From: Alphaproteobacteria bacterium
GTDB taxonomy: Bacteria > Pseudomonadota > Alphaproteobacteria > Bin95
DNA length: 64,000 bases
Assembly (NCBI GenBank): GCA_020638555.1
Contig: JACKII010000005.1
Coordinates: forward strand, 248,001-312,000
Direction: 5' to 3'
Below, in pieces: positions 1 through 9,134 of this stretch (position 1 is its first letter; the number at the start of each line of letters is the position of its first letter). The notes beneath the pieces were generated by a model. That model did not search any database and was not told the DNA's origin. It was given only the letters and a program-made list of their open reading frames with translations. Both the position numbers and the translations under genes were made by a program.

Positions 1-319
1 TCTGGATATAGGGCGCGCCGTAACGCGCCTCTGTCGCCGCGCCCAGCGTGGCCCGGTTGGTGTAGGCGCCGGTGTCCCAGTCGCGGCTGTCCCAGGTCTC
101 GGGCTGGAAGGCGCCCGCGCGGATACGGTCCTCCAGGCCCAGGCCGCGCAGCACGCGCATGGCGTTCGGGCTCATCTGGATGCCGGCGCCGACGCGGGCA
201 AAGGCCGTGGCCTGCTCGTAGATCTCGACGCCGATGCCGCGCTGCGAGAGCGCGGCGGCCAGCGCCAGCCCGCCAATGCCGGCGCCGATAATCGTGACGG
301 CGCGTCCCTGCCAGGACAT
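1..319 (-). CDS. FAD-dependent monooxygenase, N-terminal part (cut by window edge)
   Basis: Only the first 106 codons are in the window; the rest lies before position 1. The protein opens with a Rossmann FAD-binding motif, GAGIGG at residues 12-17, followed by the segment GAGIQMSPNAMRVLRGLG, typical of class A flavin monooxygenases of the salicylate hydroxylase / 6-hydroxynicotinate 3-monooxygenase (NicC) group. Such enzymes hydroxylate aromatic acids in the cytoplasm using NAD(P)H and O2. The ATG at 317-319 sits just before the glycine motif, so the start is well placed. The substrate cannot be inferred. Confidence 0.85.
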   Translation of the reverse strand, partial: MSWQGRAVTIIGAGIGGLALAAALSQRGIGVEIYEQATAFARVGAGIQMSPNAMRVLRGLGLEDRIRAGAFQPETWDSRDWDTGAYTNRATLGAATEARYGAPYIQ

Positions 320-508
320 GCGCCCCCTCCCCTAGCCCGCGCGGCCCGGCGGAGGGGCCGCGGCGCGACAGGGCGGGGCTGCGGCGGCAGGGACGGCGAT
401 CATGGCGGAACTCTCCCGACGGATACGGCGACGGCCACCCGAGGCGGCAGGACCGATGCTAGAGCCCCGCACCGCCGCCGACAATCGCATGGCGCCCGCC
501 GGGCCGAT

Positions 509-826
509 TCAGGCGTCCGGCGGCTCCAGGAACTCGGTCTCGATGAAGGCGAATTCGAAGTCGTTGCCGTTCCGGACGTCGTGCTCGACACCGGCCTGGC
601 GGAAATAGGGCACGCCCTGTTTCAGCTCGGCCCGGCTGACCTGGCCCTGGGCGTCGACCAGTTCCAGGAAGCCGTCCAGCAACGGCACCACCACATAGTC
701 GTAGTCGTGCCGGTGCCAGCCGGTGGCGTCGCCCCGCTTGGGGAAACGCCACTCGGTCACGCGGGTCCGCGCGTTCTCGATGAAGACGGTGGGCTTGGCG
801 GAGCCGGGTTGGGCCGGGTTGCACAT
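509..826 (-). CDS. Small cupin-domain protein
   Basis: 105-residue single-domain cupin. The first cupin motif is GWHRHDYDYVVVPLLDG, with His38 and His40 as likely metal ligands; the second is GVEHDVRN, with His82. The HxHxYDYVVVPL pattern is common in small cupins found near catabolic genes. The ATG at 824-826 is preferred over an in-frame ATG further upstream because it has a good ribosome site (AAAGGA, about 8 nt away). It reads in the same direction as the FAD monooxygenase 190 bp downstream. Enzymatic role unknown. Confidence 0.75.
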   Translation of the reverse strand: MCNPAQPGSAKPTVFIENARTRVTEWRFPKRGDATGWHRHDYDYVVVPLLDGFLELVDAQGQVSRAELKQGVPYFRQAGVEHDVRNGNDFEFAFIETEFLEPPDA

Positions 827-873
827 GGCGGATATCCTTTCGCCCCGATCCATGCCCGGCCCGGCGGCCGCCG

Positions 874-1230
874 TCAACCGGCCGTCGCCTTACCGGCGGC
901 GGGGGCGGGATTGAGGGTGCGATAGGCTTCCTCGGCCTCCTTCTTCTGGCGCTCGCCGTCGCGCACCATTCTCTCGCCCTGGCTGATCTGGCTCTTGCCC
1001 TTGCTGACCATGGCTTCGCCGTCATCGACGTTTCCCTCACCCTTTTTGATCAGGGCGCGGCCTTCGACCACCGACGATTCGCCCTTCGACCATTTCTGGC
1101 CGATGGTGGAGATATCCCCGCCCTGGGTCTGAAGCCGGGAACCAAAGGAATTCTTGTCGGGGCCGCTGGTACAGGCGGCTGCACCCAGACCGAGGGCCAC
1201 CACCGATCCGACAACCAACAGCTTGTTCAT
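874..1230 (-). CDS. Putative lipoprotein with seven-residue glycine repeats
   Basis: 118 residues, family not recognised. The N-terminus (MNKLLVVGSVVALGLGAAAC) is a lipoprotein signal peptide with Cys20 as the likely lipidated residue; the lipobox AAAC is slightly atypical. From residue 50 to 92 glycine recurs exactly every seventh residue (50, 57, 64, 71, 78, 85, 92), usually as an acidic or basic residue-Gly-Glu/Lys with a hydrophobic residue four positions later. The tail is charged and Ala/Pro-rich. The pattern suggests one long amphipathic helix or rod on the periplasmic face of a membrane. Function unknown. Confidence 0.7.
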   Translation of the reverse strand: MNKLLVVGSVVALGLGAAACTSGPDKNSFGSRLQTQGGDISTIGQKWSKGESSVVEGRALIKKGEGNVDDGEAMVSKGKSQISQGERMVRDGERQKKEAEEAYRTLNPAPAAGKATAG

Positions 1231-1412
1231 CGCACTATCCAATCGTGATTTTCGAACGCCGAGAGCCCGCCCGGCCCGTTCGGCCGGCGCCGGATCGGCG
1301 CGCACCCAGACCCAGATTGAACTTATTGAGGTAGGCGCGGCGGTAAAAATCGGTGTTTGCGATCGGATTTCAACCCCCGGACCGCGAACGGCCGGGGTCG
1401 GGCGGCACTCGG

Positions 1413-2168
1413 CTAATACGTCGCACGGCCGCCGGAAATGTCGAACACGCCGCCGGTGGTGAAGCGGTTTTCCTCGGACGCCATCCAGCAGACCATGGCC
1501 GCCACTTCCTCCACCTGGACGAAGCGCTTGCGCGGGATTTTCGCCAGCATCATGTCGATGTGCGTCGGGCTCATCTGCTCGAAAATCCGGGTCTTGGCGG
1601 CGGCCGGCGTGATGCAGTTGACGGCGATGTCGTGGTCCACCAGCTCCTTGCCCAGCGACTTGGTCAGGCCGATGACGCCGGCCTTGGCGGTGGAATAGGC
1701 CGCGGCATTGGCATTGCCCTCCTTGCCGGCAATGGAAGCGATGTTGACGACGCGGCCGTAATTCGCCTCGATCATCTGCGGGATGATGGCACGGCAGCAA
1801 TAGAACACGGCGTTCATGTCCAACTCGATCACCCGGCGCCAGGCGTCGACCGGATAATTCCAGGTCACGTCGTTCGGCCCCGTAATGCCGGCATTGTTGA
1901 CCAGGATGGAGATGGTGCCGAACGCCTCGTTCGACGCGGCGACCGCGGCGGCGATCTGGCTGACGTCGGTGACGTCGCACACCTGCGCGCGCGCCTGGTC
2001 GCCCAGGGTCGCGGCCGCGCGCTCCAGTTCGGCGGCATCGATGTCCCACATGGAGACATAGGCGCCGCTGGCGATCATGCGCTCGGTGATGGCCAGGCCG
2101 AAGCCCTGGGCCGCGCCGGTGACCACCGCGTGGCGGCCTTCGAGGTTGATCCGGTTGTTCTGCGCCAT
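1413..2168 (-). CDS. SDR family NAD(P)-dependent oxidoreductase (FabG-like)
   Basis: 251-residue classical short-chain dehydrogenase. The cofactor motif TGAAQGFG is at residues 17-24, NNAG at 91-94, and the catalytic Ser145, Tyr158 and Lys162 are present (YSTAK). It most resembles the FabG / 3-oxoacyl-ACP reductase-like group, which also contains many sugar and polyol dehydrogenases, so the substrate is undefined. It is divergent from purB, with 73 bp between the start codons. Confidence 0.85.
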   Translation of the reverse strand: MAQNNRINLEGRHAVVTGAAQGFGLAITERMIASGAYVSMWDIDAAELERAAATLGDQARAQVCDVTDVSQIAAAVAASNEAFGTISILVNNAGITGPNDVTWNYPVDAWRRVIELDMNAVFYCCRAIIPQMIEANYGRVVNIASIAGKEGNANAAAYSTAKAGVIGLTKSLGKELVDHDIAVNCITPAAAKTRIFEQMSPTHIDMMLAKIPRKRFVQVEEVAAMVCWMASEENRFTTGGVFDISGGRATY

Positions 2169-2241
2169 GTGTCCAACTTTCGCTTGCGGGTCATCGTGCT
2201 ATACAGGCCCGGACCTGCGATTGCATAGAGGCGGACCGTTC

Positions 2242-3546
<1,305 letters not shown>

Positions 3547-3553
3547 GCCGGCG

Positions 3554-3577
3554 GGACCGCTCGGGCGGGGGCGGTCC
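3554..3577 (+). terminator. Hairpin after purB
   Basis: GGACCGC (3554-3560) pairs with GCGGTCC (3571-3577) across a 10-nt loop, starting 7 nt after the purB stop codon. There is no T tract, so this is a possible weak or Rho-assisted terminator. Confidence 0.4.
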
Positions 3578-3579
3578 GG

Positions 3580-3619
3580 GCTGAACAAACCTGAACATAG
3601 CTGAGCAAACCTGAACGGC
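3580..3619. repeat. Two 20-bp tandem direct repeats
   Basis: Units 3580-3599 and 3600-3619 match at about 17 of 20 positions around the core AAACCTGAAC. They lie in the 345-bp spacer after purB, which otherwise shows only the hairpin at 3554 and the inverted repeat at 3847. Confidence 0.6.
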
Positions 3620-3846
3620 CTGCTGCGGTGGCAGTGCCGCCAGATGGCGGCTTGCCCAGGGCGGAGGACTGCGATCATCCCCGGGAGGCTATGATCTGGG
3701 CGCCGCGGCGGAGGCCGCCCATAACCGTGCCCCAGTTTTCGGACGCGGGTGCCCATCCGTGGCGGATCGCGGCACCAGGAGCGTCCGCCACGTTATGCCC
3801 CGGAAACACTTTCGCTTTCCCGAGAATCCCCCATGTTTTGGCCAAT

Positions 3847-3872
3847 CAATCGTTAGTCGCTGGAAACGATTG
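3847..3872. promoter_or_regulatory. Perfect 8-bp inverted repeat upstream of the nuclease-fold gene
   Basis: CAATCGTT (3847-3854) and AACGATTG (3865-3872) are perfect inverted arms with a 10-nt spacer, ending 19 nt before the proposed GTG start at 3892. It could be an operator or an mRNA hairpin near the ribosome site. No regulator can be named. Confidence 0.4.
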
Positions 3873-3891
3873 CAGCCCCGGGGCGATTTTG

Positions 3892-4407
3892 GTGCGCATC
3901 ATTCTGTTTTTATCTGTTGCGATCTGCGTTATCGCGCTGCCGCTGTGGCGGACCGCAACAGACCGCGCCCCGCATCCGGCGGCCGTGGCGCCTGAAATGC
4001 GGGCGCTGGTCGAGGCCGGCGCCCACGCGGTGCTGCCGCTGATCCCGCTGCATCCGCGCGGAACGCATCGGGAAGCCGACTGGTCCGACGCCCTGGCCGA
4101 GGCGCTGCACGGCCGGACGGAGGTGCGCATCGCGCATGGCCGCGTCGATGTGGTCTCCGCATCCTATGCCATCGAGGTGGACTGGTTCGACAAATGGCAC
4201 GAAGGGCTGGGACAGGCCCAGCATTATGGCCTCGCCACCGGCAAGGCGCCGGCGGTGGCCCTGATCCTGAAGCCCGACGAATGGCCTCTCGACGAGCGCA
4301 CCCTGTCCAAGCTGGCGGTTATCCGCGAGGTGACGAATGCCCTGGGGGTCGAGGTGTTTCTGTTGCGCCTCGCGCCGCCGCGGCAAGCGGCGATGCGGTG
4401 GCGATAG
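3892..4407 (+). CDS. Membrane-anchored protein with PD-(D/E)XK nuclease-like fold
   Basis: 171 residues from a GTG start; this start gives a clean N-terminal hydrophobic segment (residues 2-19, RIILFLSVAICVIALPLW) acting as a signal anchor or signal peptide. The C-terminal half contains Asp86, Glu95-Val-Asp97, Lys101 and Gln108 in the stretch around AIEVDWFDKWHEGLGQAQHY. This resembles small restriction-endonuclease-like proteins whose hallmark is AIEVDxxxKWxEAIGQ. The exact PD-(D/E)XK lysine spacing is shifted, so catalysis is uncertain. The reading frame is open further upstream to 3628, but that part looks non-coding. Confidence 0.6.
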   Translation: MRIILFLSVAICVIALPLWRTATDRAPHPAAVAPEMRALVEAGAHAVLPLIPLHPRGTHREADWSDALAEALHGRTEVRIAHGRVDVVSASYAIEVDWFDKWHEGLGQAQHYGLATGKAPAVALILKPDEWPLDERTLSKLAVIREVTNALGVEVFLLRLAPPRQAAMRWR

Positions 4408-4447
4408 CGAGGCCCGGCCCCGGCGCCCCTGGGTCCGCCCGCGTCGG

Positions 4448-4966
4448 TCAGTCCCCGCCGCCGGACAGGCGCTTGCCGACCCCGCGCAGCCAGGCCCGCA
4501 CCCGGGACCGGTTGGTGCCCAGGTCCCAATAGCCGACCTCCGACCGGCTGTAGACGGCGACGGTCGAGCGACCGTCCGTCAATGGCCGTATGGCGATGCT
4601 CACCCGGTCGACGAATCCGAACAGGGGCGTACGGTCGGTGACCTCGATCCACAGGCCGTCGTCCGAACGCCAGACCCGTTCGACCCGCGGTTGGAGCGCC
4701 AGCCATGCCTGCCACGCCTTGGCCTGACGGGCGGCATCGACCGGGAAGTCCGGCGCCGGCTCATCGGCGATCGCGGCACACGGACCGTGGGAGGCCGCAA
4801 GCCAGGTGTTGGGCGAGGTCGGGCGTTGCAGCGTCGCGCAATCCGCAAGCGGGAAGGCCGGCCGCGCCGTGTCCTTCGCATCCGCGCCCGCCACGGCCAT
4901 CACCAGAGCCACCGCCAGGACCGCGCCGAGGCGGCCGCCGTTCGCACCGCGCCGTCTCCGCGTCAA
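4448..4966 (-). CDS. DUF1499 family exported protein
   Basis: 172 residues. The proposed TTG start at 4964-4966 overlaps the stop of the upstream dehydratase gene (TTGA), giving MTRRRR followed by a hydrophobic stretch and cleavage after AGADA: a convincing signal peptide that no in-frame ATG would give in full. The C-terminal half (SRSEVGYWDLGTNRSRVRAWL) matches the conserved end of DUF1499, whose role is unknown. It is the last gene of the aroQ-SDR-dehydratase operon and probably translationally coupled. Cys residues in the mature region (CATL, GPCA) could form a disulfide. Confidence 0.75.
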   Translation of the reverse strand: MTRRRRGANGGRLGAVLAVALVMAVAGADAKDTARPAFPLADCATLQRPTSPNTWLAASHGPCAAIADEPAPDFPVDAARQAKAWQAWLALQPRVERVWRSDDGLWIEVTDRTPLFGFVDRVSIAIRPLTDGRSTVAVYSRSEVGYWDLGTNRSRVRAWLRGVGKRLSGGGD

Positions 4967-6693
4967 TAGATTTTCGGCTCCGGCGTCGGGCCGCCCGCAT
5001 GCAGAAAGTCGAAGTCGCAGCCCTTGTTCGCCTGGGTCACGTGATCCAGGAACAGACGGCCATAGCCGCGGGTATAAGGCTCCTCCTCCGGGGTCCAGGC
5101 GGCCATGCGGCGGGCCAGTTCCGCGTCGGACACCTCCAGGCGCAACACGCGCGCTGCCACGTCCAGCGTGATCATGTCGCCGTCCTGCACCAGGGCGAGC
5201 GGCCCGCCGACCGCGGCCTCCGGCGCCACGTGCAGCACGCAGGCGCCGTAGCTGGTGCCGCTCATGCGGCAGTCGGAAATGCGGACCATGTCGCGCACCC
5301 CTTCCGCCAACAGCTTTTTCGGGATCGGCAACTGGCCCCATTCCGGCATGCCCGGCGCGCCCTTCGGCCCGGCGTTCTGGAGCACCAGCACCGAGTCTTT
5401 CGTCACCGGCAGGTCCGGGTCGTCGATGCGCCGGTACATGTCGTCGACATTGGAAAACACCACGGCCGGGCCGGTGTGTTTCAGCAGGTGCGCCTCGGCG
5501 GCGGTGGGCTTGATCACCGCCGTATCCGGCGCGAGATTGCCGCGCAGCACCGCCGTGCCGCCCGAGGCCGACAGCGGGTTGTCGCGGCGGCGGATGACGT
5601 CGTCGTTGTAGATCTCTGCCCCGGCGATGTTCTCGCCCAGCGTCTGGCCGTTGGCGGTGAGGCAGTCGAGGTGCAACAGGTCGCCGACCTGCCCCAGCAG
5701 CGCCCGCAGGCCGCCGGCATAATAGAAATCCTCCATCAGATAGATGCCGGCCGGCTTCAGATTGCAGAGCACCGGCGTCTTTTTGCTGATTTCGTCGAAC
5801 CGCTCCAGCGGCAGGTCGACGCCGGCGCGGCCGGCCATGGCGACCAGATGGATCATGGCGTTGGTCGAGCCGGACAGCGCCATGTCGACGGTGATGGCAT
5901 TGTCGAAGGCCGCCGGCGTCGCCAGCCGGTCCGGCGTCAGGTCCTCCCACACCATCTCGACAATGCGCCGGCCGGAGCGGCTCGCCATCATCTGGTGGGT
6001 GGAATCCACCGCCGGGATCGAGGACGCGCCCGGCAAGGTGAAGCCCAGCGCCTCCGCCAGCGAGGTCATGGTGGAGGCGGTGCCCATGGTCATGCAGGTG
6101 CCGGCGGAGCGGGCAATGCCCTCTTCCAGGCCGAACCAGTCGTCGTCGGACAGATTGCCGGCGCGGCGCTCGGCCCAGTATTTGAACACGTCCGTGCCGC
6201 TTCCGAGCGTCGCGCCCTTGAAATGGCCGCGCAGCATCGGCCCGGCCGGCACATAGATCGCCGGCAATCCCATGCTGAGCGCGCCCATCAGCAGGCCGGG
6301 CGTGGTCTTGTCGCAACCGCCCATCAGCACGACGCCATCGACCGGCTGCGAGCGCAGCAATTCCTCGGTCTCCATGGCCAGGAAGTTGCGGTACATCATG
6401 CTGGTCGGCTTGGTCATCTGCTCGCCGACGCTCATGGCCGGCAGTTCGACCGGAAACCCGCCCGCCTGCCAGACGCCCCGCTTCACCTCTTCCGCCCGCT
6501 GGCGCATGTGGCTGTGGCAGGTGTTGGTGTCGGACCAGGTGTTGACGATGGCGATCACCGGCTTGCCGGCGAAGTCCTCGCGCGTGAAGCCCATTTCCAT
6601 GGTGCGCGAGCGGTGCCCGAAGGCGCGCATATTGTCGACGCCGAACCAGCGATGGCTGCGCAGGTCTTCGGGGGTTTTCCGTCTATCCGCCAT
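4963..6693 (-). CDS. IlvD/Edd family dehydratase, probably sugar-acid type
   Basis: 576 residues, close to sugar-acid dehydratases (for example L-arabinonate dehydratase) and to dihydroxyacid dehydratase IlvD. The three cysteines expected to bind a [2Fe-2S] cluster are Cys59, Cys127 and Cys200, and Lys129 in GGCDKTTPG is the likely carbamylated lysine that binds Mg2+. The motifs NTWSDTNTCHSH, MYRN and GPMLRG favour the pentonate/hexonate dehydratase branch over biosynthetic IlvD. It follows an SDR and aroQ with a 25-bp gap in one operon, so it may remove water from an aldonic acid whose lactone or keto form the SDR handles. Confidence 0.85.
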   Translation of the reverse strand: MADRRKTPEDLRSHRWFGVDNMRAFGHRSRTMEMGFTREDFAGKPVIAIVNTWSDTNTCHSHMRQRAEEVKRGVWQAGGFPVELPAMSVGEQMTKPTSMMYRNFLAMETEELLRSQPVDGVVLMGGCDKTTPGLLMGALSMGLPAIYVPAGPMLRGHFKGATLGSGTDVFKYWAERRAGNLSDDDWFGLEEGIARSAGTCMTMGTASTMTSLAEALGFTLPGASSIPAVDSTHQMMASRSGRRIVEMVWEDLTPDRLATPAAFDNAITVDMALSGSTNAMIHLVAMAGRAGVDLPLERFDEISKKTPVLCNLKPAGIYLMEDFYYAGGLRALLGQVGDLLHLDCLTANGQTLGENIAGAEIYNDDVIRRRDNPLSASGGTAVLRGNLAPDTAVIKPTAAEAHLLKHTGPAVVFSNVDDMYRRIDDPDLPVTKDSVLVLQNAGPKGAPGMPEWGQLPIPKKLLAEGVRDMVRISDCRMSGTSYGACVLHVAPEAAVGGPLALVQDGDMITLDVAARVLRLEVSDAELARRMAAWTPEEEPYTRGYGRLFLDHVTQANKGCDFDFLHAGGPTPEPKIY

Positions 6694-6718
6694 GGCCGTA
6701 TCCTCCGTTGGACGTCTT

Positions 6719-7429
6719 CTAGAAGCGCTCGACCCAGGGCCGCACGTCGATTTCCGCGGCCCAGGCGCTGCGGTGCTGGGCGTGAAGCTGGTAATAGGTC
6801 TCGGCGATGGCGTCGGGCTCCAGCAGGTGATGCTCCGGCTTGTCGCCCTCGGTGGCGTGGTGCGGCCCGTGAATGCCGCCGTCGATCACCACATGGGCGA
6901 CATGGAGGCCCTGCGGCCCGTAATCCCGCGCCATGGCAAAGGACAGCGCGCGCAGGCCGAACTTGCCGACGGCAAAGCCCGCCGACTGGCCATAGCTCTT
7001 GACGCTGGCGGTGGCGCCGGTGAACAGGATCGTGCCGCGGCCCTGCGGCAGCATGCGCTTCGCCGCCTCGCGACCGACGATGAAACCGCCGAGACAACCG
7101 CGCTCCCAGGCTTCCCTGAAGGCATCGACGGAAATGTCCGTCACCGAGCCGCGCACGCGGCCGGAAGCGTTGTAGACGACGATATTGGGCGCAGCACCGC
7201 AGTCGCGCTCGACGGCGGCGTAGAGGTCCAGCACCGAGCCCTCGTCGGTGGCATCGCAGGCATAGGCGCCGGCGCCGAATTCGGCCGCGATCGCCTGCAC
7301 CGGCGCCAGCCGGCGCGAGGCCAGGGCCACCCTGGCGCCGGCCTTGGCGAAGCGGCGGCCGAGCGCCGCCCCCAGGCCGGGGCCGACGCCGACGATCAGG
7401 GCGATATCCTGGGCGATATCCTGGGTCAT
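6719..7429 (-). CDS. SDR family protein with Phe in place of the catalytic Tyr
   Basis: 236 residues. The cofactor loop GVGPGLG is at 14-20, YNASG (86-90) replaces NNAG, and Ser142 is present. The normal YxxxK is FAVGK: Phe152 replaces the catalytic tyrosine while Lys156 remains. A small SDR subgroup shares SAxFAxxKF and GLHVAHVVIDGGI. It probably keeps the fold and cofactor site, but the chemistry must differ or be lost. It lies 19 bp after aroQ and 25 bp before the dehydratase in the same operon. Confidence 0.8.
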   Translation of the reverse strand: MTQDIAQDIALIVGVGPGLGAALGRRFAKAGARVALASRRLAPVQAIAAEFGAGAYACDATDEGSVLDLYAAVERDCGAAPNIVVYNASGRVRGSVTDISVDAFREAWERGCLGGFIVGREAAKRMLPQGRGTILFTGATASVKSYGQSAGFAVGKFGLRALSFAMARDYGPQGLHVAHVVIDGGIHGPHHATEGDKPEHHLLEPDAIAETYYQLHAQHRSAWAAEIDVRPWVERF

Positions 7430-7448
7430 GGCGGAGTTCCTTTTTGTC

Positions 7449-7892
7449 CTAGTTGGCCTGGCACTGCGCCGCCAGCGCGTCCAGCGCCATCAGATAGCCG
7501 CGCGAGCCGAAGCCGCAAATCATGCCCTGGGCGGCGGCGGCCACAAAGGAATGGTGCCGGAACGCCTCCCGTTTGTGAATATTGGAGAGATGCACCTCGA
7601 TCACCGGCACGGCCAGCAGCATCAGCGCATCCTGGATCGCCACCGACGTATGCGTGTAGGCGGCGGCGTTGATGATCACCCCGTCCGCCCCGGTCCGGGC
7701 CTCCTGGATCCAGGTGACCAGGTCGCCCTCCATGTTGGACTGGCGGAAATCCACCGCCAGCCCCAGGGTTTCCGCATGGGACCGGCAACCGGCCTCGATG
7801 TCCGCCAGGGTCTCGTGGCCGTAGATTTCCGGCTGACGCTGGCCCAGCATGTTGAGATTCGGGCCGTTCAGGATGAAGATCGGCTTGGCCAT
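7449..7892 (-). CDS. aroQ: 3-dehydroquinate dehydratase, type II
   Basis: 147 residues, the standard length. It converts 3-dehydroquinate to 3-dehydroshikimate in the shikimate pathway, or in reverse in quinate use. Typical motifs are [13 protein letters not shown] near the N-terminus, catalytic Tyr24 (EIYG) and His101 in [11 protein letters not shown]. The ATG at 7890-7892 is chosen because AAGGA lies 8 nt upstream; the ATG at 7901 is too close to that site. It is first gene of a four-gene operon with an SDR and a sugar-acid dehydratase, which hints at a catabolic rather than housekeeping role. Confidence 0.93.
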   Translation of the reverse strand: MAKPIFILNGPNLNMLGQRQPEIYGHETLADIEAGCRSHAETLGLAVDFRQSNMEGDLVTWIQEARTGADGVIINAAAYTHTSVAIQDALMLLAVPVIEVHLSNIHKREAFRHHSFVAAAAQGMICGFGSRGYLMALDALAAQCQAN

Positions 7893-7987
7893 GGGCGGCA
7901 TCCTTGTCGCGAATTCGGTCTTCGTCCATTAGGGGAGCCATGGCGGCAGCGCAACCGCCTAGGCCGGACCGCGTCAAAGGAGTGGCT

Positions 7988-8842
7988 ATGCAGCCGACCC
8001 CGCCACCGCTGCTGTTTTCCCTGGCCCGGCGGATGATCCGGGCGAACCTGCCGGGCGGCTACCGGTTGCAGGAGACCTTGCGGCGGCTGGGCCGGTTGCA
8101 ACGCCCGGCCGTCTACGATCTGGGCGGCGGCGTGCCGTTCGAGGTTCCGATCGGCCGGCGCGAGAACTCCTGGGATGCCGCCGACCTGGCTGGCTACGAC
8201 CCCCCGTTGATTGCCGGGCTGGTGCGGGCGGCCGCGGCAATGCCGGCGCCGCCGACCCTGGTGGATGCCGGCGCGGATATCGGCACGGTCAGCGCCCAGG
8301 CCCGTGTCGCGGGCGCCCGCTTCGCCCGCATCCTCGCCTATGAGCCCAACGCCGTCGCCCATGCGGTCCTGGCCCGGAATCTCGCCGCCCTGGACGTTCC
8401 GGCGGCGGCGCGCCTGGCCGGCGTCGGCGCCCAACCGGGGCGGGGCCGCCTGCGGCAGCCCGATTTCAGCGCCCATGCCCATTCCGCCTTCGTCGACGAG
8501 GGCGACGATTTCCCGGTGGAGCGCATCGACGATCTGGGCCTGACCGGCCCCGTGGTGCTGAAACTGGACGTCGAGGGCGGGGAACTGGCCGCGCTGACCG
8601 GCGCTGAACACACCCTGCGCCAGGCCCCCGCCGCCGCCATCGTCTTCGAGGCGCATATCCGCCAGTCGCAGCGTATCGGCGAGGACCCGAGCGCGATCCT
8701 CCACTGGCTGCGCGCGCTCCGGCCCTGGACGTTCGAGGTGCTGGACGTTCCCGGGCTGGTGCCCGACCCGGACCGGCCGTTCTTCAGCCAGATCGCAGCG
8801 CCGCGCCCGATCGGCTACAACGTGCTGGCGCTTTCGACTTAA
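7988..8842 (+). CDS. FkbM family methyltransferase
   Basis: 284 residues with an SAM-binding Rossmann fold. Motif I is LVDAGADIGT at about 91-100, an acidic residue in AYEPN follows, and the FkbM signature LKLDVEGGEL is at 191-200. FkbM enzymes O-methylate sugars, lipids or polyketides. The ATG at 7988 has a near-ideal ribosome site (AAAGGAG, 5 nt away). No glycan or polyketide genes are nearby, so the substrate is open. It is divergent from aroQ with a 95-bp spacer. Confidence 0.8.
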   Translation: MQPTPPPLLFSLARRMIRANLPGGYRLQETLRRLGRLQRPAVYDLGGGVPFEVPIGRRENSWDAADLAGYDPPLIAGLVRAAAAMPAPPTLVDAGADIGTVSAQARVAGARFARILAYEPNAVAHAVLARNLAALDVPAAARLAGVGAQPGRGRLRQPDFSAHAHSAFVDEGDDFPVERIDDLGLTGPVVLKLDVEGGELAALTGAEHTLRQAPAAAIVFEAHIRQSQRIGEDPSAILHWLRALRPWTFEVLDVPGLVPDPDRPFFSQIAAPRPIGYNVLALST

Positions 8843-9134
8843 TTTGCCCCAACCCCGAATTTTTCCTTGCATGCGGAGAGCGACAACGCTACATGCGCCG
8901 CTCGCACGCAAGCCCACGTGCCGGCGGGTCTCAGCGATCCCGGGGGAGGGTTCTCCCCACCGTCTCGCGAGGACGGTCTGGTGACCCGGTAACGAGGTAA
9001 CATGTGCGCTCTGGGTGTCGGCGTTCCGGTCGGCCTTGTGGCGCGTGTTATGGCACGCTCGTGGCAAGTCCCGCCCCTATCGCGTCGGCATCACTGCTGG
9101 TCACGTTTCGATTGGTGGAAAGGGCTCCCGTGGT
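8843..9134 (+). promoter_or_regulatory. Structured leader upstream of ornithine decarboxylase
   Basis: This 292-bp spacer has two adjacent hairpins: GGGGAG/CTCCCC (8943-8958, loop GGTT) and ACCGTC/GACGGT (8959-8977). GCGTG/CACGC forms a third small one near 9046. After the hairpins, ATG 9002 follows a good ribosome site (AACGAGGTAAC) and opens a frame that runs out of phase across the ODC start, so an upstream ORF is possible. A conserved RNA motif called speF is known upstream of ODC genes in alphaproteobacteria; whether this leader belongs to it was not tested. Confidence 0.5.

Noticed and set aside
4705..7002. A 765-codon frame antisense to the dehydratase gene
   Set aside because: Shadow frame rich in Arg/His; the minus-strand dehydratase has all family motifs.
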